A DNA stretch of 64,000 bases from Deuterostichococcus epilithicus. Lineage: Eukaryota > Chlorophyta > Trebouxiophyceae > Prasiolales > Stichococcaceae. Where the stretch lies: assembly GCA_033439295.1 (NCBI GenBank), contig JAVTLE010000011.1, positions 2,294,082 to 2,358,081 on the forward strand, written 5' to 3'. How positions within the stretch are numbered: the first letter of the stretch is position 1; every line of letters begins with the position of its first letter. The position numbers were made by a program, and so were the translations under genes. This document shows, one piece after another, positions 23,267 through 34,513 of the stretch. The notes below the pieces were generated by a model. The model ran no database searches. It was given only the letters and a program-made list of their open reading frames with translations, and was not told the origin of the DNA.

Positions 23267-26200
23267 ATGGACGATGCAGCGGTGGCATTGCTGCAGCGGC
23301 GCGTCCTATCATGGGACTACTGGGAGATGTATGACGCCAACGGCTTAGCGGGTGACGCGGCCGAGCGACTGACGCGGCCGCCGCAGACCTTTTCCAACGC
23401 AGAGGTTGTCTCCAGGCCCTCTTATCTCGCCTAGAAACTGTGAAAGGAGCTGGCCATGCCCTCGGCATGGCTCATGACGACTGTCCGGTGGCGGGCCGCT
23501 GTCAGTGGTCATCATGCACCACCATGCGCGGTGCTGCACACCCTCTGTGCTCGCGGAGTACATGGGTCGACGATGACGTTTGCGCAGCAGGAGTACGTGT
23601 CGGCGTTCCGTCCGCTGCTGCTGGACGAATGTGCGGCGTTGCTGCTGCGCGATGGCGGGCTGGAGGAGGCGCCTGGCCCAGTGCCCGCTGTGCCCAATGA
23701 CATCGACGAGGTAGGATCTTGTGACTCGCTGCCCGCCGGCTCCCTGCATGTGTGCCGCCTCTTGTGTGGGCTGGTATGGGACCGAGCATGGCCGGATCTG
23801 CAGCGCCTAGCGCAGCGGTTGCGTAGCTCGAAGTGGAACGGCTGTGCGGTGGGTGGCGCAAAAGCACCCTCCCCTCGCGGTCGTACACCCGACGACATTG
23901 AGCACATGGAAACGGCTGTGCCAGCGTCTCATCGAGGAGTTACAGCCTCGGATGGACCTGGCTGCTCGAGCATTTGGCGGGGGTGAAGCCTGCGGGCAGT
24001 CACTGCCCCGCCTGCAGAGTCCTGCGTCGCAGGCGAGCGGATGCCGCAGCTGCCGCCACAGCTGCATCAGTGCACTGGGTGCCACATAAACTGACTGACG
24101 CGCTGATTGGCGCTGCTGGACCGCAGGTGGACGGCTTCACGGATGTGCACTTCACCCTGGATGAGGGCGCCCCGCGCGGATTCACAGACAACGACTGCGT
24201 GCAGCTGTCGCTGAAGCACCCTGACGTGAGCACCGCGCCGCTGGCCGGAGAAGGCCATGCATGCCTTCTGCTGCAGCACATATGCGGGGTGCCGTTGAGG
24301 GCAGTGCAAGATGTGCCGCCGCGCGTTGGACTCGGCGGGCGACCACCGCGCAGCACAGCACGTGCACAGCTTGCACGCTGCCAGGAGCACGTGCGATGTA
24401 TCATCGTTGCGCATCCCAATGACGCCGTCCTGCACTACAGGAGGAGGATGCGGCACGGCATCCGCACGCGCTGGGGTGGGTGCGGCATCGGGAAGGCACG
24501 CACGGCCTGCTGCTGCGCTTGCACCTGGCGGCCGCGGTCGCGCTCAAAGGCAGCCAAGACAGGCGATTGATGCTGTTCTGTGACCCCAGAGGCCGCAACT
24601 CATGTCAAGCGCCGAGCGTCTGAGGTTCCACTTTGGGGATGCGGTTGCTCAATGCTGCTGCTGACGAGGCTGCGTGCCAGCTGGCATTAGAGGCCGCAGC
24701 GCCCTCACTGCAACTTCGATGAAGTTTCCTGCGGCGGCTCAGCCCACTCGTCCAGCAGCACCAAGCGCAGGCAAACCTGACAACTGGCAAAGCTGAATCT
24801 GTGCACTGGCGCGGCCTGCCAGGCTGGCGAGGGTGCGCTCGATGCTGGCGGTGGCCGGCACAGTGTGGCACGCGCAGCCGGTCGCCAGCATGTCCACCAT
24901 CGCGCGAGAGTGGGCGGCGATGCACCGCACGGAGCGGATCCCCGTGCTGCGCACCATCCTCAGCGGCCAGGTCCGTGCGACGCCGCGCTGCGCCCCAGCC
25001 TTCTGCTTCAGATTGCCGACAGGACCGTCTCGCACGGCTCTGCCGCTCGCCGCAGCACTCGAAGCCTTTGTGTGTGCTGCAAACAGGTGGAGCGGTGCCG
25101 CGTGCCCCTGCTGCCGCGGTGTGCTCATGCGTGGCTCCTGGAGTAGGACACCCTCAGCCGAAGTCCTGAGGCCGACTGCATGCCTCAGTCGTTGTGACTC
25201 CGTCGTTGTGACCTGTTCCACCGCAGGCGCCCACGGCTGCGGTGCGCAAGAAGCTCGCCGTGCCGCCGGCGCTGCAGGGTGTCTTGGAGGCGGAGTTCAA
25301 CGACAGCCAGCGCGCCGCCATCACCGCCAGCATGGAGACCAATGCACGGCTGGTGCTGGTGCAGGGGCCGCCGGGTGCGGGGGGTAAAACATGAATGAAA
25401 TTTCAATCTATACTTTAATCGTTGCTGAGAGGGGTGTTCAGAGGGTCCTCCCCCTCTCTTTTTCCTTTGCATACTCGTCGGCATTGTCGTCGGCATGCAC
25501 GGCTGCCGCAGAGGGCATGCTGGCAGCGGACGGCCGCACAGGGCCAGTTGTTTGGCAACACCTGACACGTGCCTGCAGCTGGTAGTAGCCTAAACTCGAA
25601 GGGTGGAGAAACACTGCCTCTTGCTGCTGCCGGGCACACGCATCACAGCCGGATCGTGGTCCTGCCTGACGGGCCTTGAACAGAGATGCGCCAGCATGTG
25701 GCTCTGCGTTGTCCGAGGCAGGCACGGGCAAAACGAAGACCATCCTGGGGCTGCTCAGCGTGCTGGCGCATGCCGTGCCCGGGGACAGCCCGCAGCTGCT
25801 GCGCGCAGCATCGCCGGCGGCCGGCGGCGGCCCTGCGCCGTCGCCGCGGGCGCTGTTTGCCCGGGCGTCGCCGTGGATGGTGCGACACGGCGACGGCTTG
25901 AGGTGCTAATGTGCTGTTTTGGCGCCGATGTGATGTGTGCAGCCGTTCTGTCTGGCGTTGTCGTATACGTCGAACAGCTTGATCGGGCGCCAACCCTGTG
26001 AAGCATGGCAGCATGGCGACATCCTGAACGGTGTTGTGCTCGGTGACAGCGCTCAGTTTCAGCTGGACTGCATGCTCTTCAGTACGCTTCGCGAGCAAGG
26101 TGCCTCGGACCAGGCATGTCAGCCACGGCGGCAGGCATTCCACTTGCCTCACGACCTGTGTGACGATCTCTGAGTGAATGGAGCAAGTGGAGCCACCTGT

Positions 26201-29200
26201 CGCAGTTGCCGTGCTCGCAGGAGCCTGAAGATCGCAGCCGCGGTCCAGAGCAGCGACGGCGTGCTGGAGGACCCGCTGTTTGGCCTGCGGCCCGCCGCCG
26301 CGCCGCAGCGCATCGGCTCGGGAGTCCAGGCGCGCAGCCGTCATTCACAGCCAGGCGCAGCACAAAGCGGCGTGTTCTGCTGCATCCCAGAGCCAGCTGC
26401 CGTGCCCGCGTCTCTACTCGGTGGCCTGCGGCGAACGGCGGCGCAGCGCCTCACGAGGTTGCACACCATGAGAGCGCAAAGTGGTGGAATGTGCCGCACA
26501 AGCCGCAACCTGCTTATGTGTGCGCCAGGCGATGGCGCTCTGGACAGGTGTCAGTGGGAAGACAGTATGCGCAAACGTGGAGGTGTTCATCATCAAGTCC
26601 TTGCTGCAGCGCAAGCCGCATCCGCGCCCAGCAGCGGTGCGCTGGACGATGCGAGGCACAGACTGGACAGCATGGCACGGAGTGTTTCTGAGACCCTTCG
26701 CCGGTTCCTCCACGCCAGGGCAAGCCGCACCTGCTGGTGTGCGCGCCCAGCAACGGCGCCCTGGACGAGATCACCATCCGGCTGCTGCGCACGGGGCTGC
26801 TGGACGGCCGCGGCCGCCCCTGGAAGCCCATGATCGTGCGTGTGGGCGTCAGCGTCCACCACTCCGTGGAGCGGGTGTCCCTCAACTCCTGGGTTGGCCG
26901 CCGCACGAAGAAGGCGCAGGTGCGAGGGGCGCAGCCGTCGGCGGTCCTGCAACCCTGTCGTCACACCGCTGGGGCGCTGCCACAGCCTTGCACGGCGCGG
27001 CAGCGCGGGACGTGGAGCCGCGGGCGTGGCAGGGCGCGCATGCGGAGGGGCACCCCTCCCGTGCGCTGACGCAGGCCGGCCGGATGCGCGCCGTCGCCAG
27101 GTTGCAGGCGTGCAGGATGCGGAGCCACGAGCGGCGCGGGAGCCGACTCTACAGACAGCGTCGGCAACATTACTGCTCGCCCCAAATGCGTAGGGTTCAT
27201 GGTTGACGGCGCAAACCCTGCATGCACAGGACGCGGAGCCGAAGGCGGAGAAGGCGGAGCGGGAGCGCGTGCAGACGCAAGTCCTGGACGAGGCGGACAT
27301 CATCTGCTCCACGCTCAGCTTTGCGGGCAGCGGCATCTTCTCGCGAATGGCTCGCCCGCTGGACGCGCTCGTCGTCGACGAGGCCGCGCAGGCAGTGGAG
27401 CCTTCGGTGCTGATCCCGCTCACGCTCGGCATCAAACAGGTGTGCGCCGCTGCGGAGCTGCCCTCGTTTGTGTGAACCCCTATCTTGACTGGCGCCGCTG
27501 GGCTTTGTCAGGCAGGTGTGCGGTGCGAGCGAGCCCCAAGCAGCATCCGCTGCGTGATTATTCCATGGTCAAGCGCCAGCCTCGATGGTATTCGGCCCGC
27601 CGCTCGGTGTGAAGCTTGGCCACACCACGCAGCCAGGGTGTGTCACTGGCAGATTTCGCCAGGCGCATGGGCGGCGACACGAGGTGCACTCCGGATGTTC
27701 AGTGCAGGGCAGGTGACCCTGTGTGTGGAGTAGCTCCTGTCCCGGAGGATCCGCAAGCAGCGGTAGCGCAACATCCTGCGACTCCATCCCCCCTAGGTGT
27801 TCCTCGGGGGCGGACCCAGCCAGCTACCGCCAAAGGTCGCCTTGGCAGCGCTCCCGGACCAATGTCATCGTCTGCTCACAAAGGACACACTGCAGTCGCC
27901 ATGATTCCGCCACAAACGTCATGCATGCCCCTTGTGCAGGTGTTCCTGGTGGGCGACCCGAACCAGCTGCCGGCGACGGTCATCTCCAAGGACGCGCTCG
28001 CCTACGGCTACGACGTGTCGCTCTTCCAGCGGCTCCAGGCCGCCGGCCATCCGGTGCAGGTGACTGCAGCTTCAGTTGGTGTTTCTTTTTGCGCATCAGG
28101 GACGATCGCTGTAAGGGGCAATGGCGTCATGCTCATCACGGACAGTCGGACCCTCAGTGCATTGCACAAGTCTTTGAGCTTGTACGCAGTCTCGAAACCC
28201 AACACCAAGAACCTCGCGATGGTGCAACTGCAGAATTGTAGTGGGGCTGGCGCCGCCGCAGATGCTGGATACCCTGTAGAACGTGCGCAAGCACATCAAC
28301 ACGGCAACAAGCTAAATATGCCTCTATGCCGCAGATGCTGGACACCCAGTACCGCATGCACCCGCTCATCTGCGGCTTCATCTCGCGTGCCTTTTACAGC
28401 GGCAAGCTGGCCGATGCGCCCGGCATGGCGGAGGCTACGGCGGCGCCCTGGCATGCCGCCTCGTGCCTCGGCCCCTTTGCATTCTACGACGTCAAGGGTG
28501 CGCGCGTGGGCTGGCAGAACATGCAAACTTTCCCCGGCGGCCTGAGAGAGGTCCGAGACCAGCACCATGGCCAATGCCGGTGGGCGGCTCAGCAGAGACA
28601 GCTCCAAGGCCGCTCACAGAGCGCATTTGGGGATGGAGCTGGCCGAGTGGAGTTGGGCGAGGGGGCACAAGCCTGGTCCTATACCTGTGGTGGGGCAGCA
28701 TTGCTGCCTGATGCAAGAAGGCACAGGTGGATACATCACTGACCGACCGCGTGGACGCGCAGATGCTGCTGTGCCTGTCCAGGGCGCGTCTCAGGCAGCG
28801 GTAGTACTGCAGCAGTGGAAACGCAGTTACAGTGAGGGTTGTAACTCCCTCATATCGGAGTGAGTTGGTTGCAGGTCGGCACGGCACAGGTGGATCGGGT
28901 GGCGGCAGAGACGGTGCTGCGCCTGCCCAAGGTCATTCCGCTTGGCGTCGGCCTGCATGTGAGGATACCGCTTGGCAACTTACATCGCATCTCCTTCGCT
29001 TCCAGGCAAGGAGGTGCAGGTCGGGACGTCGTTGGTGAATCGGGTGGAGGCGGAAATGGTGCTGTGCCTGTTCAAGGAGCTGACCACTGCGGACCCGGAG
29101 CTGCGGTCCCGCCCCGCCATTGCCGTCATATCCCCCTATAAGGCTCAGGCACGCCCTGGAGTACTCACCTTGGCATCGCACGAAGCTCCAGCCCTGAACT

Positions 29201-31181
29201 GCACCGGTGGATGCTGCGTTCTACCAGCGCAAACACCTCCCCCTGTATGGCTCAGGCACGCGCCTGCCCGCTGCCTGCACATCGAACGAGGGGCTTGGCG
29301 GCCGCCGCTCTTGGGGCAGAGAGGCGTCCCCGTGTGATTGCTTGGCTGTCGCGCACATGTTGGGTCGCCCTCTGATGTGGGCTGGCCTGTCGCTGTTCAA
29401 GGATCGGACTGGCTGGAAGAATGTGCTTGCAAACCAAGCCACGTCATAAAGGGCGCTGAGCAGCACGACTGAGACACAGCTGTCCACAGCCCGCTGCCCT
29501 GACTAATGTCATCTGCCGGGGGGATTCCGTGCAACGCGCCGCAGGTGGCCCTGCTGCGCGCAAGATCCACGAGGTGCCCGCACGACAACCTCCAAAGGAT
29601 CGCTGCCGTTTGGCTGTCGCCTCGACAGCTTTCGGAACACTACGGATGGCGCTCTCAAGTCGCAGGCTGGCCTGCTGCCGGCAAAGTGCAAGGCGGCGCT
29701 GGGAATGGGGCCCAGCCGAAGACGGGCACCACCGCCCTGGCTTTTTATCAAGCCCATGGAAGTTGTCAGGTGGAAGACGCGCCCTGTGCCGCAGGTGGAC
29801 CTGCTGCGGACGAAATTCGACGAGGCGCTGGGTGAGGGCGCGCGCCACGTGGACATCAACACCATCGACGGCTTCCAGGTCTGCTAGCCCTCTCTTATGA
29901 AAATAGTTTAGGTTTTTCCTGCGTCTTCGACCCCCTCAGATCGAAAGTGGACAGCCTGCCGTCACCCCGCGCGCCCACCCAAAGCCGGTTTCCGTGTGCA
30001 CCTCGCGGACCATGCTGTCTTGGCAGGGTGTGCACCACTGCAGGTGTCAGCATCGGCAGCGCCCGCGCCCAGGCAGCCTCGCCCCTCGAGGTCTTCTTAT
30101 TCCGGGCCGCCTGAAACTGCGTCATCACAACAATGCGCAGGGGCGGGAGAAGGAGATCTGCATTTTCACCACAGTGCGCAGCAAGCAGCGCGGCGGCATC
30201 GGCTTTGTGGCGGACCCGCGCCGCATCAACGTCGGCCTCTCGCGCGCCCGCAGCAGCCTGCTGGTCGTCGGCAACGCCGCGGCGCTGCGCAAGGACGCCC
30301 GCTGGGCCGGCGTCGTGAGCTACGCCGACTCCATCAAGTGAGCGCCGCTGGAAGTTGGCTCGTCGCGTCAGTCGTTCTGTCTGTTGCGTGGCTGGCCAAT
30401 GTTGCGCATGCGCCGAATGCACGACATGCAGACAGGGGCCTGCAGCAGCTGCGAGTTGAGGACAGAATGATGCAAAGGTGCCTAAGCAGACGGGGTTGGC
30501 TGCCGTGCGGAGGGAAGGCAAGTCCAGGGATGCCCCTACTTGATCGCAACGTGCCAATCTGGCGCAGTGCATACCCAACAAGCCCGGTAACTCCTGGCCG
30601 AGTGTGAAAATGGCGTTTCTGCCAGGTGCCTGTACAAGGCGGAGAAGCCATTTCTGCCGTTTCTGGCCGGCCTGGCGGCGGGCGCCGACTTCACAGCGAC
30701 GCCGCTGGTCGCCTCGCACGGCAGCGACTTTGACGGCGCCGCCGAGTCGGGCGAATACGATGACGAAGACTGCTACAGGTGAACAGAGCCTGATTTATAT
30801 TTGCGTTCACCTTCCACTGCGCTGCATTGCACTGCCAGCATTATAGGCAGCAGAAGCAAGCTGCAGTCAACGGTCAGCGCCCAGCCAGCTGCTCTGCTGC
30901 CGCCAGGCAGCACGTACGGAAGCGGCATGGGTGTCTGCCTTTGTCGTTAGTCAGCTAGCATGACACCAAGCCCCTCATGCTGCCCCGACCCAGACGTTCA
31001 AGAGCCCTGAGCCTGGTGATTTGTGCGCTGCAGCGACTATGAGGCGATGCCGGCGACGCTGGAGGCGCCGGTCCTGGCAGCGGCGCCCGTGGCACAGTCG
31101 ACCCTGAAGGCCGCGGCGGCGCCCGCCACAAAGGGCGGCAAGGCGCGTGGCGGGGGCAAGCGGAAGGCCGCCGGCACGTGA
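23267..31181 (+). CDS. SEN1/senataxin-type superfamily 1 RNA/DNA helicase (MAA3-like)
   Basis: Seventeen exons (23267..23404, 23588..23710, 24127..24225, 24441..24562, 24823..24970, 25227..25374, 25722..25902, 26221..26329, 26719..26919, 27230..27439, 27940..28059, 28335..28497, 29006..29148, 29795..29878, 30141..30337, 30626..30778, 31034..31181) give 828 residues. SF1B (Upf1/Sen1) motifs are in order: QGPPGTGKT (256-264), CAPSNGALDE, VDEAAQ (about 472-477), GDPNQLPAT, QYRMHP, ISPYKAQ, INTIDGFQG and RRINVGLSRAR. The N-terminal ALGWVRHREG and STIAREW blocks and the RASPW segment match plant MAA3. The family unwinds RNA and RNA-DNA hybrids and acts in transcription termination. The basic tail (KGGKARGGGKRKAAG) may be a nuclear signal. 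Introns 4, 8 and 13 have GC donors. Several introns carry decayed exon copies. Confidence 0.93.
26499..26547 (+). repeat. Decayed copy of helicase exon 9 (first)
   Basis: Upstream of exon 9 this stretch repeats its start: CAAGCCGCAACCTGC then TGCGCC and GGCGCTCTGGAC, against CAAGCCGCACCTGC, TGCGCGCCC and GGCGCCCTGGAC in the exon. It translates as RNLLMCAPGDGALD next to the real KPHLLVCAPSNGALD. Confidence 0.7.
26609..26652 (+). repeat. Decayed copy of helicase exon 9 (second)
   Basis: A second copy of the exon 9 start (GCAAGCCGCA, then CCGCGCCCAGCA, then GTGCGCTGGACGA) lacks an internal block of about 11 bases and so cannot keep the frame. Confidence 0.65.
27797..27850 (+). repeat. Decayed copy of helicase exon 11
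   Basis: After an AG, the sequence GTGTTCCTCGGGGGCGGACC and then AGCCAGCTACCGCC mirrors exon 11 (GTGTTCCTGGTGGGCGACCC, AACCAGCTGCCGGC). The translation VFLGGGPSQLPP has lost the GDPxQLP aspartate. Confidence 0.75.
28262..28310 (+). repeat. Decayed copy of helicase exon 12
   Basis: GCCGCAG followed by ATGCTGGATACCCTGTAG mirrors the acceptor and start of exon 12 (ATGCTGGACACCCAGTAC) and carries an in-frame TAG. Confidence 0.7.
28715..28783 (+). repeat. Copy of helicase exon 13 (first), frame still open
   Basis: The stretch reads QVDTSLTDRVDAQMLLCLSR next to the real QVGTSLVNRVEAEMVLCLFK in exon 13. The frame is open and its third positions are GC-rich. It may be a spare exon and not a dead one. 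Confidence 0.7.
28869..28931 (+). repeat. Copy of helicase exon 13 (second), frame still open
   Basis: This copy reads QVGTAQVDRVAAETVLRLPK after a good acceptor (TTGCAG) and ends before a GT. It has an open frame and GC-rich third positions. Confidence 0.7.
29545..29580 (+). repeat. Decayed copy of helicase exon 14
   Basis: CGCAG then GTGGCCCTGCTGCGCGCAAG mirrors the acceptor and start of exon 14 (GTGGACCTGCTGCGGACGAA). The similarity fades after about 35 bases. Confidence 0.65.
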
Positions 31182-32033
31182 GCGTCCAAGTGGACCGCGC
31201 ACTGGGGGAAACACGTGGAGGAAGGCCTGCGCGCGCAGCTCGATGCGCGCAGCCTGAGCCACACATTGCTGGCGGCCGAGCTCAGTCCACGACACAGCTC
31301 GGGGACCAAACGCCAGCTTCAGTGAAGTGCTTTGTCGTGTACGTATCTGCATTTGGGTACTCGGTAATTTGCAAGTACCTGATGATCTATCAGCGCCGGG
31401 GCGGCAGCGCTCATGCCCCGTTTTTGCGGTGCGTGCACAAGCAAGCTTGAAAGGCAGCTTTTCTACACTCCGACAGTGTATGGTACCTAGATTTGAAGTC
31501 GGCCGCCATGGAGTTAGTTGTTGAGCGCATGGAGGGTCGACTGGCACCATGATCAGCGACGCCGGCAGGGCAGCCGCGGGCAACAGGGCAGTGGAGAACG
31601 GCCGGCAGCAGCTGGTTGCTGACATTGCTTCAAATCTTCAGCTATCCTGAATGGCAGTGCAGATAAGGCCGGTTTGGGTAGGTGCTCTACAAACGATGGT
31701 GAGCAATGCGGCTGCCATGTGTCCAGGTGGCTAAAAGTTCGACAGGTCCATTTCCGGGATGTTGCCTCTTCCAGCGCACTGAACCAGCCACGTGCTTTCA
31801 CACATGGCGGGCTTTGTCTCACACATGGCAGCTTTCCAGAGCCATGGCATCTCGTACTTTGACGCATGTCCTGTCAGTAGTGCTGCTCACGCACCCTGGC
31901 ATCTACGTATCTACAAAATCAGGGCTTATATACAGGCGCCGAAACCTCTAACAAGCCATTTCCGCCTGCTCTTCCGTCACACACGCTTCTCCGCTTCCAC
32001 TCTCACCCTCTGAAAGCAAGTCAGTGCACCACA
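31182..32033 (+). other. Intergenic region with TATA box (31927..31932)
   Basis: These 852 bases lie between the helicase and the next secreted protein. A clean TATATA at 31927-31932 lies about 100 bases before the next start codon and suits a core promoter. Nothing else is recognised. Confidence 0.5.
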
Positions 32034-32757
32034 ATGGCGAAGCCGGCATCATCCATCGCCATCGCAGTACTGCTGCTGCTGGCCCTTTTCTTTACGATGC
32101 TGGCAACGATTTCTGCGCAAGGCGACGTGCGAGTTTGACCCTCCGCATTCCGCCGAACATTCCGTTGTTCTGTCTTGGATTGCACATGCGTTCTTCGCAA
32201 CGATGGAGAGCAGTTCCAAACCAAAGTCCTATTGCACTTCAGGTGTGCATGATTGATGAATGCTGCTTCCACACGTCAATCTGGCGTTGTTACCTCAGGT
32301 TCTTCTGTTCTGCAGATCAACTCCTCATGCGGCAACGACTTCGACTGCGCTGGTACGGTTGACTGGCGAACCATACCCCTGCACTACCCTGACGGTTACC
32401 TGTCTGCACGCCCAGCTTCTTTTTCAGGGTCGAGCTTGGCCAGCAAAAGGCATTCCGTCTTAGATTTCCCGATTCTGCATTCACACAGGTGACGAGCTCT
32501 GCGACTCCGTCCTCGGATGCACCTTCCCGGCGGGCGACTCCTGCACCTTCAGCGATGGTGCGCAGTCTGCCAAGCGAGCCACATGGAGGACGTAATTACT
32601 GCGTCTGCATATCTCGTCGCGTAGCACATCTCCTCTTGTCCTCGTGCCTGATTTGTGTAGACGGATGAATAATGATACACGGCTGGCCTAACATATCTCT
32701 CTCTCCCACGCAGACTGTTTTGGCGCCCTGCTCTGCACCAACGGCGTCTGTCAATGA
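32034..32757 (+). CDS. Small secreted cysteine-rich protein (EB/dickkopf-like spacing)
   Basis: Four exons (32034..32126, 32316..32352, 32489..32557, 32714..32757) give 80 residues. Residues 1 to about 29 form a strong signal peptide (SIAIAVLLLLALFFTMLATISA). The mature part of about 50 residues has eight cysteines: C-x5-C, C-x5-C-x7-C, then DC-x5-C-x4-C (DCFGALLCTNGVC). This last motif is common in small disulfide modules of the dickkopf or EB type, but no family is assigned. Three introns, with phases 0, 1 and 1, agree throughout. A TATA box lies about 100 bases upstream. A role at the cell surface is inferred from the signal peptide only. Confidence 0.75.
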
Positions 32758-33554
32758 TAAACTGAAACATGGCGTCGCCGCAAAATCTGCACCGCCTGCG
32801 TGCGGGCTTCCGAGTGCGTGGGGACGAGCTGAAGCATCTGCATCGACCGCGCTGGCTGAGCAGCACGACTGAACAGTGGGATACATAGACAATTCCACAA
32901 TGCGTGGATTCCTACAATGGTATGAGGCTGGATGGTTGAGATGAACGTACCCTCGTCAATGAGATCAGCGTCTACGGCTTGCTGGCAGCATCCAATATTT
33001 GCTTTGCCGCAGATGCAAGGCTGTAATCAAGCAAAGCAACGAGACGAACCACAGCTCCGTAGTGAGAGCAGCCCACGCATGCCATTTCCTGCACCCGCCG
33101 CAGCACGTGCAGCTATCGCGCGGAAGCTTCCCATCGACAATAGGCGCAGGGAAAACCTGCCTCCATAGCGAGCGAACTGCAGCTGGCACCAGGATACCAG
33201 CAACCCCGCTTGCTCGCGGCCTGCGGCGCGTTTGCAGATCAAGAGGATAGCCAGGCAGAATCTGCTGCTGCTGCGGAGGCTCGATTCCATGCATCCGCAA
33301 ATGAGCACGGCTAGACAGCTGTTCGCAGCAGTCTGGTTTATCCCCCTCCAAGCCCAAGTTCCGCTGGCGCCAGCCCGAATATTGCAGAGCTGCTGCACGC
33401 GCCACTGCGGACGAGCGAGGGCAAAATGTGCAATGGTCGAAGGTGCATGAGTGGCGCAGCGCGTGATTGCAGCAGCTGCTATGACCCGAATTCAAGTCGT
33501 TGGGAAGCGGCTGGCGCTATCTTGCTGGCATACGTACCCTGACAATCCACCCCC
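32758..33554. other. Intergenic region, no gene seen
   Basis: These 797 bases contain no supported exon. Open frames on both strands lack coding bias. Confidence 0.5.
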
Positions 33555-33755
33555 ACAATGCTGCCCGCCCCGGCCTAGACGCAAGTGCCCTGAGACTGGT
33601 CTTCCGTGCGCTGCAGCGACTCTGAGGCGACGCCGGCGACGCTGGAGGCGTCGGTCCTGGCTGCGGCGCCCGTGGCATGGTAGTCGGTTCCTACCCGAAG
33701 GCTGCCGCGACAGCGCCCGCCACAAGGGCAGCAAGGCGCGTGGCGGGGGCACCGG
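33555..33755 (+). pseudogene. Displaced decayed copy of the last helicase exon and its acceptor
   Basis: About 200 bases match 30974-31175, the end of intron 16 plus most of exon 17 of the SEN1-like helicase. They start in the intron and cross the acceptor (TGCGCTGCAG then CGACTCTGAGGCGA against CGACTATGAGGCGA). The conceptual frame (SDSEATPATLEASVLAAAPVAW) hits a TAG, and later bases are gapped. It lies 2.5 kb downstream of the source. Confidence 0.8.
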
Positions 33756-33997
33756 TTGGGCGCCGGCGCAACGGTAGACCAGATGGAGGACCATGAAGTT
33801 TCGGAGCAATGTCCCAGGACTGTGCAAACCACAGGTCTGCACGCAGTACTTAGGAGCAGCTCACGTAACAGTGGGCTGCTCAGCAACTGATTTGGCGGTT
33901 TCGCACGCTCCTCACCGCTCAGCTGCCACACACTGAGCTACAGTACCGACCTGCGTCGACTCTCCATGTGCGCAGGCGCTCATATGGAGGCTGCACG

Positions 33998-34195
33998 ATG
34001 CAATGGACAATCTGGGACCGGTGCGTGGCCGTCACAGTGCTGGTCTCGCTGGCAGTGTGCAAGCTGTTTGGGCTAGCAGCGGTGCAGCAGCGGCCCGAGG
34101 CAGGAACAACCATGGCGGACCCAGCGAGCTTAGTGCGCCATGACCAGTGTCTACGTCAGGTGCATCAAGCTACTCCTGCTGAAGCCACCGATTGA
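33998..34195 (+). CDS. Hypothetical small membrane or secreted protein
   Basis: A single open frame of 65 codons starts MQWTIWDRCVAVTVLVSLAV and continues CKLFGLAAVQQRPEAG. The N-terminus looks like a signal peptide or a single membrane anchor. The rest is polar and unrecognised. It could be the first exon of a longer gene, since CGTCAG followed by GTGCAT at 34157-34162 would serve as a donor. Support is only the hydrophobic start and fair codon bias. Confidence 0.3.
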   Translation: MQWTIWDRCVAVTVLVSLAVCKLFGLAAVQQRPEAGTTMADPASLVRHDQCLRQVHQATPAEATD

Positions 34196-34513
34196 CGCTC
34201 AGCACTGCCATCCACAACCAGAACTAACTCTTGAGCTGACCTAGCACTGGCTGCTGCCCTTCACGAAAGGGCAACAACTACAGAGCACAGCTGTAGACAT
34301 GCTCTGCAATGCTCCGCAGGATCGCTTTGTACATGATGCATGACGACAGCGGCGCGCGCGCCGGAAATCAGATTCAAAGCGTTGCATGCTGAAGATACCG
34401 GTCACGAGGTCAACGTGGATCAATCATTTGATTCGAGGGCCAGAGGTGGCTGGTCCCCTTAGTGTGATGCTTGAAGCAACATCGCTACTTGCCGCCAGCT
34501 GCTCTGCGCTGCA

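Noticed and set aside
25375-25400. A continuing P-loop reading (QGPPGAGGKT) into the intron
   Set aside because: It stops two codons later, while the spliced version gives the exact family motif QGPPGTGKT.
26492-26660. Treating the exon 9-like copies as extra helicase exons
   Set aside because: They break the conserved CAPSN motif and one lacks an internal block, so they cannot be used in frame.
29895-30719. 274-codon minus-strand open frame
   Set aside because: Antisense to helicase exons 15 and 16.
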